In this document: in pieces, positions 16,039-24,262 of the stretch | Layout: the number at the start of each line of letters is the position of its first letter | Position numbering within the stretch: position 1 is the stretch's first letter | NCBI GenBank assembly: GCA_029864235.1 | Contig: JAOTTW010000001.1 | Span: forward strand, 21,099 to 85,098 | DNA from: Candidatus Nitrosopumilus sp. | GTDB lineage: Archaea; Thermoproteota; Nitrososphaeria; Nitrososphaerales; Nitrosopumilaceae | Direction of reading: 5' to 3' | DNA: 64,000 nt | Notes under the pieces: model-generated | What the model saw: only the letters and a program-made list of their open reading frames with translations | Told to the model about the DNA's origin: nothing | Databases searched by the model: none | Translations under genes and position numbers: made by a program

Positions 16039-16515
16039 CTACTTTTTCTTACCAGAAGCCAACATCTTTAGATTAGCAAGTTCTGTTTTTAATGACTCAA
16101 TCTGTACTAGGGTTTGAAGATTTGAAATTTCTTGATTCAATCTTTCAATTTCCTCATCTTTAATCTTTACAGATTCTTTTAATTGATTTAATTGGTCAGA
16201 TAGTTGATTTTGTGCTTCTTTAATTTCAGCATAATTTACTTGGTTTACAGTTGAAGCATAAACTTGTGTGGTCTGAGTATTACTCAAGCTTTTTTTTTCA
16301 CTGTGAGAATGACTAACCTCGTATTTTTTCATGTAATCGGCACTTCTCTGTGAAATCCAACATGTAAAAGTCAGAAACCAAGTAATTGGTACGGCCATGA
16401 TGAATACGAACTCAAGTATAGGTGCAAAGTCTACGAAATAAGGCCAAAGTCCAGTCAGAACTGCTGCAAAGACTCCAGTTACGACTGTTGCTAGATGGTT
16501 TCCAAGATATCCCAT
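16039..16515 (-). CDS. Two-helix membrane protein with C-terminal coiled coil
   Basis: 158 residues: two hydrophobic helices near the N-terminus (about 8-28 and 30-54, including PYFVDFAPILEFVFIMAVP), a linker with CWISQRSADYMKKY, then a long heptad-rich segment (about 95-150: LSDQLNQLKESVKIKDEEIERL region). The architecture suggests a membrane-tethered oligomer facing the cytoplasm. No named family recognised. ATG start. Confidence 0.65.
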   Translation of the reverse strand: MGYLGNHLATVVTGVFAAVLTGLWPYFVDFAPILEFVFIMAVPITWFLTFTCWISQRSADYMKKYEVSHSHSEKKSLSNTQTTQVYASTVNQVNYAEIKEAQNQLSDQLNQLKESVKIKDEEIERLNQEISNLQTLVQIESLKTELANLKMLASGKKK

Positions 16516-16593
16516 AATTTATTGGAAAAATTCATTGTTTATAATAGTAATGCTAAAAACAAAAAATGAGATTAAAAAGAAAAAGGAGTCAGT

Positions 16594-16821
16594 TTACTCG
16601 TCTTCTTCAGGAGTAGATGTTTTAGGCATGTCAGACTGTAAGATCTGAATTTTTTGTAACAGTTCAGTCCTAAGATCTCTTGCAACTCTTCTAACTGTTG
16701 GCCTTGGAACACCTAGTTCATTAACAACCTTGGTGTAGATGTCTTGTTTGTCAGTAACTCCCCTGTCTAGATAAGAATTAATTGCTTCTTTAATAATCGT
16801 GCTTTGGTTTGTACGATTCAA
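16594..16821 (-). CDS. Small helix-turn-helix DNA-binding protein
   Basis: 75 residues with a winged-helix-like core: STIIKEAINSYLDRG, DIYTKVVNELG, then recognition-helix-like PRPTVRRVARDLRTEL. The acidic tail ends PEEDE. TTG start; on its promoter side lie 250 bases shared with the divergent cyclophilin gene. Probably a chromatin-associated or regulatory protein of this lineage; its target is unknown. Confidence 0.7.
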   Translation of the reverse strand: MNRTNQSTIIKEAINSYLDRGVTDKQDIYTKVVNELGVPRPTVRRVARDLRTELLQKIQILQSDMPKTSTPEEDE

Positions 16822-17071
16822 CGAATACTAAACTTTAGTTGTTCTATATAACACTATAACTTTCAAAATAGAAAATTTTTGATTTTAAATTGCATTGACT
16901 GATTTACAAAATGCATCTTGGTAGCTATGAAATGATATTTAAAAAATAGATTAAAATCATTAACGAAAAACGTACTAACAATTATGGATTTTTTAATTTT
17001 GATAAAAAAAATCATATGAAATTTCACATATTACAAAAAGACTCTTATGATAAGACAAAACATTAATTGTA

Positions 17072-17548
17072 TTGAGTACAGTAAGAATAGAAACTAATTT
17101 TGGAAATGTTCTATTTAAATTACTTCCTGAACTAGCGCCAGAAACTGTAAGAAATTTTGAAAAATTAGCTAAAGATGGATTCTATGATGGTACTTTATTC
17201 CACAGAGTTATTCCTGGATTCATGATTCAGGGAGGAGATCCAAATACAAAGAGTGGAAATAAGAGTTCATGGGGAACAGGTGGGCCTGGTTATAGTTTAA
17301 AGGCAGAATTTAATTCCAGGTCACATCTACGTGGGATTGTTTCTATGGCAAGAGCCCAAGATCCAGATAGTGCAGGTTCTCAATTTTTTATTGTAACCAC
17401 TGATAGTACATTTCTAGATAGACAGTATACTGTATTTGGGGAGGTAATTGAAGGAATGGATGTTGCAGACAAGATTGTAAATTTACAGCGTGATCAAAAC
17501 GATTGCCCTCTAGAAGAGGCAAAAATGCTTCATGTTACAGTGGAATAA
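17072..17548 (+). CDS. Cyclophilin-type peptidyl-prolyl cis-trans isomerase
   Basis: 158-residue single-domain cytosolic cyclophilin. FHRVIPGFMIQGGDP (catalytic Arg, Phe, Met, Gln), GPGYSLKAEF, VSMARAQDPDSAGSQFFIV and the FLDRQYTVFGEVIEGMD end are all present, so it should be active. TTG start, with no other start codon giving the full fold. Its stop directly abuts the ATG of the next gene, implying cotranscription. Confidence 0.93.
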   Translation: MSTVRIETNFGNVLFKLLPELAPETVRNFEKLAKDGFYDGTLFHRVIPGFMIQGGDPNTKSGNKSSWGTGGPGYSLKAEFNSRSHLRGIVSMARAQDPDSAGSQFFIVTTDSTFLDRQYTVFGEVIEGMDVADKIVNLQRDQNDCPLEEAKMLHVTVE

Positions 17549-18439
17549 ATGCTTAAGATTTTTCCGTTGATAGTAATTTTCTTGGTAATAACGATTGTTC
17601 CTGCTTTTGCTCAAATTCAAATTGGTGAAAAGGTTGTACAAAAAGCCATTGAAGTTATGATAAATTCAGATGGAGGTGTTCATGTAAAACACGTTATTGG
17701 TTCATCTAACATACCAAAACAAGTTGAGCTGATTCATGGAACAGTTTCAAATCTTTCAGTAATAAATAAACATGGGGAGGAAATACAATATTCAACAATT
17801 GGGGATAGTAATGGAGTTTTGATTCTCCCATATGATGAAGATTCCATCATAACGTATGATCTACAAGATGTACTTTCTCAAAAGGATAATGTATGGAGGT
17901 GGAATTTCAAATATCTTGAAAAAACTTCGTTTATTTTTCCTCATGAGGTTGATTTGATTTTTGCTAATGAAAGACCTGTTTATTTAGATGAGAAACGAGG
18001 AATTACGTGTCATGGATGTGAGATATCTTTAGAATATTCTATTAACGAACCAAAAATTTTAGAAAATGTGAAATGGGAAGATAAGGAATTTGTAGTAGAG
18101 ATTAGAAGCCATTCCAACATTAATGAATTTATTTTTGATCAACCAACAAAGAGTATTGGTTTTGATATTTCTAAAGAAAATGGATTTGTCACCATAATAA
18201 TTCCATTAGAATTGTTATGGGAACCATATACAATATTTTTAGATGATGAAAAAATTTACTTCCATGAATATAACAATAATGGAACACATGTATGGCTAAA
18301 TATTAAACCCAAAAGCTCTGGTGAAATTTCTATTATTGGAACCTCTGTAGTTCCAGAATTTCCAATCATTACTCCTTTAGCAATTAGCTTTTTGATTATA
18401 GTAATAATACCAATTATTAAAAAAATTAATCTCCACTAG
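17549..18439 (+). CDS. Secreted protein with PEF-type C-terminal sorting signal
   Basis: 296 residues. Signal peptide at 1-21 (LIVIFLVITIVPAFAQ), a large beta-rich extracellular domain with a single CHGC pair near 152-155, then VVPEFP, a hydrophobic helix (ITPLAISFLIIVIIPII) and a basic end KKINLH. The PEF-helix-basic tail is the tripartite signal recognised by archaeosortases, so the mature protein is probably cleaved and attached to a lipid. Ligand or function unknown. Zero-base spacing from the cyclophilin suggests an operon. Confidence 0.72.
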   Translation: MLKIFPLIVIFLVITIVPAFAQIQIGEKVVQKAIEVMINSDGGVHVKHVIGSSNIPKQVELIHGTVSNLSVINKHGEEIQYSTIGDSNGVLILPYDEDSIITYDLQDVLSQKDNVWRWNFKYLEKTSFIFPHEVDLIFANERPVYLDEKRGITCHGCEISLEYSINEPKILENVKWEDKEFVVEIRSHSNINEFIFDQPTKSIGFDISKENGFVTIIIPLELLWEPYTIFLDDEKIYFHEYNNNGTHVWLNIKPKSSGEISIIGTSVVPEFPIITPLAISFLIIVIIPIIKKINLH

Positions 18440-18581
18440 AACCACAGGAACAAAATCCATATTCATCAATTCGTGCATTACAAATTATACATTTCTCGCC
18501 ATAATCTACCTCCCATGGTTCCTTACCATAAAGCTTAAAATGGTCATCTATTTCAAGAGGAATTTCACGCTTTTTTTCCAA
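18426..18581 (-). CDS. Small zinc-finger-like protein (51 aa)
   Basis: A 51-codon minus-strand frame bounded by an in-frame TAG just upstream and starting TTG. It encodes a charged, structured-looking sequence (PLEIDDHFKLYGKEPWEVDY) followed by CIICNARIDEYGFCSCG, a four-Cys zinc site of CxxC-CxC type. The last 14 bases overlap the PEF-tailed gene convergently. The divergent zinc-ribbon gene at 18627 starts only 46 bases away. Confidence 0.65.
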   Translation of the reverse strand: MEKKREIPLEIDDHFKLYGKEPWEVDYGEKCIICNARIDEYGFCSCGSSGD

Positions 18582-18626
18582 TGATTTGTATAGATGATCA
18601 AACTATACATACATTGTCTAGAAACT

Positions 18627-18806
18627 ATGATAATCGAATGTGGCTGTCACTGTATAAAATGTGGAAGTACCGAATTAGATTCGAACAGAGTAGGCCAAGT
18701 TGAAGATGATGGATATTTTGACATGCATCATACCTGTAAACAATGCAATACACACTTTGATCATTTAGATGGAGAAACTTTTGATAATTGTAAAAAATGT
18801 AAATAA
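18627..18806 (+). CDS. Small zinc-ribbon protein
   Basis: 59 residues with four CxC/CxxC-type elements: ECGCHCIKCG, HTCKQCNTHFDH and NCKKCK, probably two zinc sites. A longer frame opens at ATG 18594, but TATA-like sequence (TTGTATAGATG around 18587, CTATACATAC 18603-18612) lies inside it, so the ATG at 18627 is the more likely start. No specific family recognised. Confidence 0.65.
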   Translation: MIIECGCHCIKCGSTELDSNRVGQVEDDGYFDMHHTCKQCNTHFDHLDGETFDNCKKCK

Positions 18807-18821
18807 AAGATCAGTTAGTAA

Positions 18822-19298
18822 TTATGCTTGCACAAAATAATATGTTCTATTTTCTTCAGAATTTTTGTTGATTTCTCTCTTTGATGCCATTTTAGCAAGA
18901 GATTTTGAGACATCAAGTGAACTTGCTGCCCATCCATACTCTCTTAATTGCTGTACAGTTTCAGTAACTGTTCTTGGAGAATTAAAGAACCCACTTGTTT
19001 CTAAAATGTGCAATTTTGATTTAATTTCATGAAAACCAACTGATTTTGGCTCGTTAAATTCTGGTTCAAAAGCTTCTGCATTGTCTAGATATTCTAAACC
19101 ATATTGATTTTGTTGGGAAGTTTGATCGGAGTATTCCGTTTCTTGATTACTATTTTCATAATCTATTTTAGTTTGATTTTCTTGTAATAATTTTGTGATG
19201 TTTTCAATAATTTCAGTCAGGGTATTATTATCCACATAGAAATCTCTAGAATCAACTTCAATTTCATTTTCTCCAAGTTTCAGCTTTATCCTAGCCAT
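18822..19298 (-). CDS. Unknown protein with predicted C-terminal winged-helix-like domain
   Basis: 158 residues. The N-terminal 40 form a beta hairpin and helix (IKLKLGENEIEVDSRDFYV), residues 45-85 are a Gln/Asn/Glu-rich linker, and the C-terminal 65 look like a compact helical DNA- or protein-binding module (PRTVTETVQQLREYGW, VSKSLAKMASKREI, RTYYFVQA strand). ATG start. Convergent with the zinc-ribbon gene, 15 bases between stops. Function unknown. Confidence 0.65.
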   Translation of the reverse strand: MARIKLKLGENEIEVDSRDFYVDNNTLTEIIENITKLLQENQTKIDYENSNQETEYSDQTSQQNQYGLEYLDNAEAFEPEFNEPKSVGFHEIKSKLHILETSGFFNSPRTVTETVQQLREYGWAASSLDVSKSLAKMASKREINKNSEENRTYYFVQA

Positions 19299-19400
19299 CT
19301 ATAAATAGAACATGAGATTTTGATTTATTTTGTTAGCTCTAAGTAGCTTTAAGATTAGATTAAAACTTTTACACATATTATTTGGTTTTTTTTTCATTTG

Positions 19401-19410
19401 TATTAAAAAG
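19401..19410 (+). promoter_or_regulatory. TATA box for a leaderless transcript
   Basis: TATTAAAAAG centred 25 bases before ATG 19430. The spacing fits a leaderless mRNA and rules out the earlier in-frame ATG at 19382. Confidence 0.5.
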
Positions 19411-19429
19411 AAATTTTGGTATTTTTGTG

Positions 19430-19879
19430 ATGAGTTTGACCAAGAAAACAGCCGTTTTTTTACTTATAATTGCTATCGGTATTTTTGTGTACTTGCAATA
19501 TGTATTAGTATCTCAGATATCTGCAGAAATAACTCAAAGTGTTCTTATTGAAGAAAATGAAAAAGAGGAAAAATATAATCTAGAAATAAAGTTTCAAAAT
19601 CCTTCATTTTTATTTTTAACGGCAGGTCCGACAGAATTTTTTGTGATTATAGATGATAATATAATAGGAAAGGGAAAATTGGATTCTTTTATTTTACCTT
19701 CTTTAGGTAGTAGTTATGTAAAAGGAATCTTTATAATAAATTCTAATTCAGATTCAGAATTTCCTGTTGTAAAAATTTCAGGAGTCATAAATTATGATTT
19801 TTTCTTTGCATCAATTGATGTACCTTTTGTTTATTATCCAACACAAGAGCAGGCAAGAAAATTTATACATCAAAGTTAG
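19430..19879 (+). CDS. Membrane-anchored LEA14/WHy-like protein
   Basis: 149 residues: one N-terminal membrane helix (about 6-27, AVFLLIIAIGIFVYLQYVLV) and an extracytoplasmic beta domain with LEIKFQNPSFLFL and FFVIIDDNIIGKGK. These strands align by eye with the protein at 14175-14714 (LEVSFLVKNPS, YQLFADGQLLGSG), so the two are paralogues. The start is set by the TATA box at 19401-19410. Followed 11 bases later by a PfkB kinase. Role unknown. Confidence 0.62.
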   Translation: MSLTKKTAVFLLIIAIGIFVYLQYVLVSQISAEITQSVLIEENEKEEKYNLEIKFQNPSFLFLTAGPTEFFVIIDDNIIGKGKLDSFILPSLGSSYVKGIFIINSNSDSEFPVVKISGVINYDFFFASIDVPFVYYPTQEQARKFIHQS

Positions 19880-19890
19880 TTTTTTAGAGA

Positions 19891-20784
19891 ATGCTAACTG
19901 TTTTTGGCTCTACCGCATTAGACACTATTAGAACTCCAAAAAAAACTTTAAAAAATGTATTAGGAGGTGCAGCAACATTTGCTGCTATTTCAGCTAGTAA
20001 TTTTGTAAAAACAGGATTGATTGCTGTTGTAGGAAGTGATTTCCCAAAGAAACATCAAAGAATCTTAGCTAAACGCCTTGATTTACAGGGATTGACTGTA
20101 AAGCAAGGAAAGACTTTCCGGTATGATGGCAGTTATGATAAGACGTTAAGTGTTAGAGAAACTCTGAAAACAGAGCTTAATGTCTTGGCTGATTTCAAAC
20201 CTACAGTTCCAATAGAATATAAAAAGTCACAATTTGTTTATCTTGCAAACAATGATCCTGATCAAAATTTTACTTTAATAAGCGAGTTTGACAAATTAAA
20301 GTTTTCTATGTGTGACACTATAGAATTTTGGATATCTACAAAACGAGAATCTGTCATCAAGATGATTAAAGCAGTAGATGCAATTGTCATTAATGATGAA
20401 GAGGCAAAACTTCTCACAAAGGAATTCAATTTGATAAAATGTGCAAAAAAAATGATGGAATGGGGAGCAAAGTATGTGATAATTAAGAAAGGAGAGCATG
20501 GCTCATTGATGTTTTTTGACGATGTAATATTTCCATCTGCAGGGTTTTCGTTAGAAGATGTTGTAGATCCCACTGGAGCTGGAGATTCATTTGCAGGTGC
20601 TATGATTGGATATCTTGCAAGCAAAAAGTCTACTAGTCTTTCTGAAATAAAAAAAGCAGTAGTATATGGAAATGTTTTAGGTTCATTCGCAGTTGAAAAA
20701 TATGGTTTAGATGGATTATTAAATCTGAAAAAATCGGATATAATAAAAAGGGTAGAATTATATGAGAAAATGATTCGCTTTTAA
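19891..20784 (+). CDS. PfkB family carbohydrate/nucleoside kinase
   Basis: 297-residue ribokinase-fold kinase: glycine-rich NVLGGAATFAAISAS (about 23-36) in the substrate site and the C-terminal signature DPTGAGDSFAGA with catalytic base Asp232. Motif VVGSDFPKKH is a usual ribokinase feature. The substrate cannot be assigned; the family includes ribose, adenosine and fructose-phosphate kinases. ATG start. Confidence 0.85.
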   Translation: MLTVFGSTALDTIRTPKKTLKNVLGGAATFAAISASNFVKTGLIAVVGSDFPKKHQRILAKRLDLQGLTVKQGKTFRYDGSYDKTLSVRETLKTELNVLADFKPTVPIEYKKSQFVYLANNDPDQNFTLISEFDKLKFSMCDTIEFWISTKRESVIKMIKAVDAIVINDEEAKLLTKEFNLIKCAKKMMEWGAKYVIIKKGEHGSLMFFDDVIFPSAGFSLEDVVDPTGAGDSFAGAMIGYLASKKSTSLSEIKKAVVYGNVLGSFAVEKYGLDGLLNLKKSDIIKRVELYEKMIRF

Positions 20785-20823
20785 AAAAACTTAAGTTCAA
20801 TTATTCACGCAAATAATCAAATA

Positions 20824-21177
20824 TTGTCACAAGATAATTTTGAAAAAGAAGATCGCCTAGAAACTATTTTCAAATTACAAAAAGGATTATCAGAAATGAT
20901 GGAGTTAGATAGGTACCCAAAGGATTCTGAAAGTCGTATTTCTGCATTATGTACAGCTATTATTCATGAAGCAGTAGAGCTACAAAGAACTACAAATTGG
21001 AAATGGTGGAAAACCCCAATTCCATTTAATGAAACTGATGCAAAAGAAGAATTAATTGATATTTGGCATTTTGTTATTCAGGCATCTCTAGAATTGGATT
21101 TAACTCCAGATGATATTATTATTGAATATAGGAAAAAAAATGAAATCAATCGCGAGAGACAGAGAACTGGTTATTAA
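20824..21177 (+). CDS. All-alpha NTP pyrophosphatase (dUTPase/MazG-like)
   Basis: 117 residues predicted all-helical with the metal-binding pair ExxE (Glu49-Glu52, HEAVELQ) and ExxD (Glu76-Asp79, EELIDIWHF), plus WKWWKTPIPF between them, as in dimeric dUTPases and MazG-type house-cleaning enzymes. It likely hydrolyses dUTP or a modified dNTP to the monophosphate. TTG start. The last 32 bases overlap the MtrA-like gene convergently. Confidence 0.8.
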   Translation: MSQDNFEKEDRLETIFKLQKGLSEMMELDRYPKDSESRISALCTAIIHEAVELQRTTNWKWWKTPIPFNETDAKEELIDIWHFVIQASLELDLTPDDIIIEYRKKNEINRERQRTGY

Positions 21178-21649
21178 TTGAAATTACTTTTTGCTTGATT
21201 ATCTCAGGATTTATTTCGTTAATCATGTTAATCAGAGTAATTTCTCTTTGAAAATAATTTACTTCATTTTTATTTACACTAAGAAATGGATCTGGGCTAG
21301 TTGAACCAATTATTCGTCCATTATCATCTATTCCGTTAAGATGTAATTGAAATAATGAATGACCTGCTTTATGTCCGGATGCATCCTTACCACAAACAAT
21401 TATGATTTTGATATTTTTATTTTGGTTTACATGTTTAAGAATAGAATTAATCCCTTTGTTTTCTGAAAGAAGTCTACCAACAATAGAAATCTGACTCAAG
21501 ATATCAGAAATTGCAAAATTTTTGAGAAGATCAATACTTGATAGTGTACATATGGCAACAGCAGAATTATTTGTTCCTAGGTATAATTCTTCAGGTATTG
21601 GTAAAAATACTTTACACAAGTTACCAATAATGTTCCCAAAACTATTCAT
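21146..21649 (-). CDS. Stand-alone MtrA-like (tetrahydromethanopterin S-methyltransferase subunit A) corrinoid-domain protein
   Basis: 167 residues. The segment CGKDASGHKAGHSLFQLH (His93, His97) followed by GIDDNGRIIGSTSPDPFLS matches the cobamide-binding core of methanogen MtrA, where the first histidine is the axial ligand. No other Mtr subunit and no membrane helix are present, so the methanogenic complex is absent. Its start overlaps the end of the DegT aminotransferase by 8 bases. A corrinoid-dependent methyl-transfer or sensing role is inference; bluB and cobJ nearby show the cell makes the cofactor. Confidence 0.72.
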   Translation of the reverse strand: MNSFGNIIGNLCKVFLPIPEELYLGTNNSAVAICTLSSIDLLKNFAISDILSQISIVGRLLSENKGINSILKHVNQNKNIKIIIVCGKDASGHKAGHSLFQLHLNGIDDNGRIIGSTSPDPFLSVNKNEVNYFQREITLINMINEINPEIIKQKVISINNQFSVSRD

Positions 21650-22733
21650 TTAATATTTCACGCAAAGATTTTGCTATAAATTCGATACTTTTAGAGGTTA
21701 TTTTTGGATGAATTGGAAGAGACAATACTTTTGATGCTGCCCACTCTGTAATAGGCAAACTAGTTTTTTGGTTGTAAAAGGGAGTTTTATGGATTGGAAT
21801 AGGATAATATGAAGTTGCTCCAATCCCTTTTTTGTTTAGTTTTTTTAAAACATAATCTCTTTTCTTGGTTCTAATTGTATACAAATACCAGTTAACTTTT
21901 TCATATTTTCTTTGAATAGGGACATTAATTTTTAAATCTGAGATTAGTTGTGAAAGTAAAATAGCATTTTTTTCCCTTTTATCTAAAAACTTTGGTAGTT
22001 TTTCAATTTGAATAGATGCTATAGCTGCACTAATTTCTGATAGTCTAAAATTTAATCCAAATATTTTAGTATCATATCCATGAATCATTCCATGATTTCT
22101 AATCATTAGAAGTTTATCTCTAAGTTTTTTGTTATTTGTTACAATAAATCCTCCTTCTCCTGATGTAATTACTTTAGTAGGATACATGCTGTAACATCCT
22201 AACTCAAAAAATGTTCCAGAGTGCTTTCCTTTAAATGTAGAACCAAGTGCTTGAGCAGAATCCTCTATAACCATTAAATTGTATTTTTTCGCAATTTCTG
22301 AAATTCTATCTAAAAATGCAATATTTCCATAAATATGAACTGGAATTATTGCTTTAGTTTTCTTGGTAATTTTTTTCTCTAGATCAGTAGGATCTATTGT
22401 ATAATTCTCTTTTAGAATATCAACAAAAACGGGTTTTGCACCAGTAGATATAACTGCATTAGCAGTGGCAACAAAAGTAAATGACGGTATTAGTACTTCA
22501 TCGTTTTTTTTGATATCTAATGCATAAAGTGCAGCTTGCAAAGCAGCTGTTCCAGAGTTTACAGCAATTGCATATTTTGATTTAACATATGATGATACTA
22601 ATTTTTCAAATTTTTGTACATTATTACCTCCTTGATTAGCAGATGACGTAAGTAAGCCTTTTTTTAGAACTGAGGTAACAGCTAAGATCTCCTCTTTTCC
22701 TAAATTAGGTTCATTAATTGTTATTTTCAACAT
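21642..22733 (-). CDS. DegT/DnrJ/EryC1/StrS family aminotransferase
   Basis: 363-residue PLP aminotransferase for sugar-nucleotide amino groups. NSGTAALQAAL binds PLP phosphate, VIEDSAQALGS holds the PLP-pyridine Asp, and MYPTKVITSGEGG carries the Schiff-base Lys187. The N-terminal NEPNLGKEEILAV and the C-terminal YYPIPIHKTPFY region are typical. Usually works in surface polysaccharide or glycan synthesis; no sugar-nucleotide genes lie next to it. ATG start; translationally coupled to the MtrA-like gene. Confidence 0.88.
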   Translation of the reverse strand: MLKITINEPNLGKEEILAVTSVLKKGLLTSSANQGGNNVQKFEKLVSSYVKSKYAIAVNSGTAALQAALYALDIKKNDEVLIPSFTFVATANAVISTGAKPVFVDILKENYTIDPTDLEKKITKKTKAIIPVHIYGNIAFLDRISEIAKKYNLMVIEDSAQALGSTFKGKHSGTFFELGCYSMYPTKVITSGEGGFIVTNNKKLRDKLLMIRNHGMIHGYDTKIFGLNFRLSEISAAIASIQIEKLPKFLDKREKNAILLSQLISDLKINVPIQRKYEKVNWYLYTIRTKKRDYVLKKLNKKGIGATSYYPIPIHKTPFYNQKTSLPITEWAASKVLSLPIHPKITSKSIEFIAKSLREILNE

Positions 22734-22793
22734 TATTTTTTGTTATAATCAGATATAAATCTCAAGTAGACATGAATTTTTATATTTCAAAAT

Positions 22794-23369
22794 TTGGCAA
22801 CGAATGTAATGAAATCACGGCATCTTGAAAAAAGTGACACAGCTTACAAAGTTTATCTCTATATTTTTTATGTCTGTGGATTCATTATGGCATCATCATT
22901 AGTATTTGGAGTGTATATTACTTCACTAGAATGGATAGAAAGTGGAACCTATGTAATGGGTGAAGCAATTCATAATACGGTAATCCCTTTTGAAAATTTT
23001 TCTAGAGTTTCAACGTGGATATTTTTTTCAACAATAATCGGTTGGTATTGTGTTTCTAGAATTGGGTGGAGACGAACTGCAGGAAATAAAATTATTGGAT
23101 GGCGAATGGCGTTGTTACAATTAATGTTGTTAGGATTTACAATAATCACATTTTATGAAGTATTGTACAATTTTACAGTACTAAATGCACAGATTACAGC
23201 TGGAATAATTGATGGTCGAGTTCCAGATATAGATAGATTATATGTTGCGTATCCTGATCCTGAAAGACCTTGGAATTTAGTTTTTGCAACCAAAGTATTT
23301 CTTGCAGCATTCATCATTAGTGCTCATGCATTTTATCTTAGTGTTAAACCGCGAAAAAATTTGGAGTAA
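22794..23369 (+). CDS. Four-helix integral membrane protein, unknown function
   Basis: Up to 191 residues; TTG 22794 or, equally likely, ATG 22809 starts it. Four predicted membrane helices: VYLYIFYVCGFIMASSLVFG, TWIFFSTIIGWYCVS, MALLQLMLLGFTIITFYEVL and FATKVFLAAFIISAHAFYL, with an extracytoplasmic loop rich in aromatic and acidic residues. No resemblance to AmoA/B/C. No family recognised; probably lineage-specific. Confidence 0.68.
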   Translation: MATNVMKSRHLEKSDTAYKVYLYIFYVCGFIMASSLVFGVYITSLEWIESGTYVMGEAIHNTVIPFENFSRVSTWIFFSTIIGWYCVSRIGWRRTAGNKIIGWRMALLQLMLLGFTIITFYEVLYNFTVLNAQITAGIIDGRVPDIDRLYVAYPDPERPWNLVFATKVFLAAFIISAHAFYLSVKPRKNLE

Positions 23370-23759
23370 TAAAATATAACACATTTTTTGCAGAAAAATT
23401 TTTCATGTTTTTTTATATTATTTTTTTACATAATTAATAGAAATTTTGTGTAGTAAAAGCAAGTTACCTTTTTGGAAATGTATGGTGATATCTCTATTTT
23501 TATCAGGAATAAATTTAGAGATTTTTTATCCACGTAGATTTAGATATTTTTTGTTTTAGGGAACGGTTTATTTCATTTCTGGATTATTGTCATTTTGTGT
23601 AATTCAGGAAACAAATTTCCAAATTCTTTCCTAAAATACTTTGAGACTATTATAATTAACTACATTTTTGACCATGAAGATATTCAGGGCAAAAAACAGG
23701 TGCCGGAGTGGAATAAGAGATCCAAGTAGATTTTTCTATTAGAATGATAAATTTAGAAT
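23370..23759. other. 390-base stretch without a convincing gene
   Basis: Very AT-rich; only frames of about 20-25 codons are open (for example from ATG 23480 and ATG 23674) and none has a credible composition. No tRNA-like fold or box C/D pair was found. The last 40 bases should contain the promoter of the zinc-finger gene at 23760. Confidence 0.5.
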
Positions 23760-23948
23760 ATGGGATTATTTGGTTTTAGCTCAAATAGTACAAAATGTAA
23801 AAAGTGTGGAACTTTGTTACCTGATTTAGAACGACTAAAAAAACATGAAGAAAAAGCTCATAACAAGAAAAACGAAAAATGCAGGATTTGTGGAAATGAA
23901 TTTCATACTAGTGATGAATTAAGAAGACATAAGAAAAATTGTAAATAA
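23760..23948 (+). CDS. Two-finger C2H2 zinc-finger protein
   Basis: 62 residues with two classical fingers: CKKCGTLLPDLERLKKHEEKAH and CRICGNEFHTSDELRRHKKNC, the second ending in His-Cys (C2HC). The lysine-rich linker and end suggest nucleic-acid binding. Eukaryote-like C2H2 fingers are common in small archaeal proteins of this lineage. ATG start, likely leaderless. Target unknown. Confidence 0.75.
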   Translation: MGLFGFSSNSTKCKKCGTLLPDLERLKKHEEKAHNKKNEKCRICGNEFHTSDELRRHKKNCK

Positions 23949-23957
23949 TTTCAAAAT

Positions 23958-24164
23958 TTAATTTAATCCTGATTCATATTTTGGTAGTCTTTTCAAAGCT
24001 TTTTCTATGGCTTCTAAATTTGCCATCTCATTTTTTGAATTCATTGTTAAAGTGTTTATCATTTCTGGACCTAATTGTACTGCTTGTTCTGGTAAAGTTT
24101 CAAGAAATTTTTGAAGTCCTTTTTTATAATTTTTAATTAATTCTATACCTTCCTCAAGTGTCAT
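23958..24164 (-). CDS. Small helical protein, unknown function
   Basis: 68 residues, predicted all-helical (TLEEGIELIKNYKKGLQKFL, EMINTLTMNSKNEMANLEAI, ending LPKYESGLN). ATG start, convergent with the zinc-finger gene 9 bases away. No family recognised; the even composition and ATG with upstream AT-rich promoter make it likely real. Confidence 0.55.
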   Translation of the reverse strand: MTLEEGIELIKNYKKGLQKFLETLPEQAVQLGPEMINTLTMNSKNEMANLEAIEKALKRLPKYESGLN

Positions 24165-24262
24165 GATTAATGATCAATTAACTAGTATTCAAATCTTAAT
24201 TTTCTCTTAATTTACAATTTTTTAAATAACTTTATAGGCATACTTCTCAGAATTGTTTTAAT

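Noticed and set aside
18594..18626. Longer start for the zinc-ribbon gene
   Set aside because: The extra codons lie on TATA-like sequence; the internal ATG at 18627 fits promoter spacing better.
22794..23369. Ammonia monooxygenase subunit C
   Set aside because: The size and helix number are similar, but none of the AmoC sequence landmarks are present.
23370..23759. Possible small RNA or small gene in the long AT-rich gap
   Set aside because: No stable fold, box C/D pair, tRNA-like structure or frame beyond about 25 codons was visible by eye.
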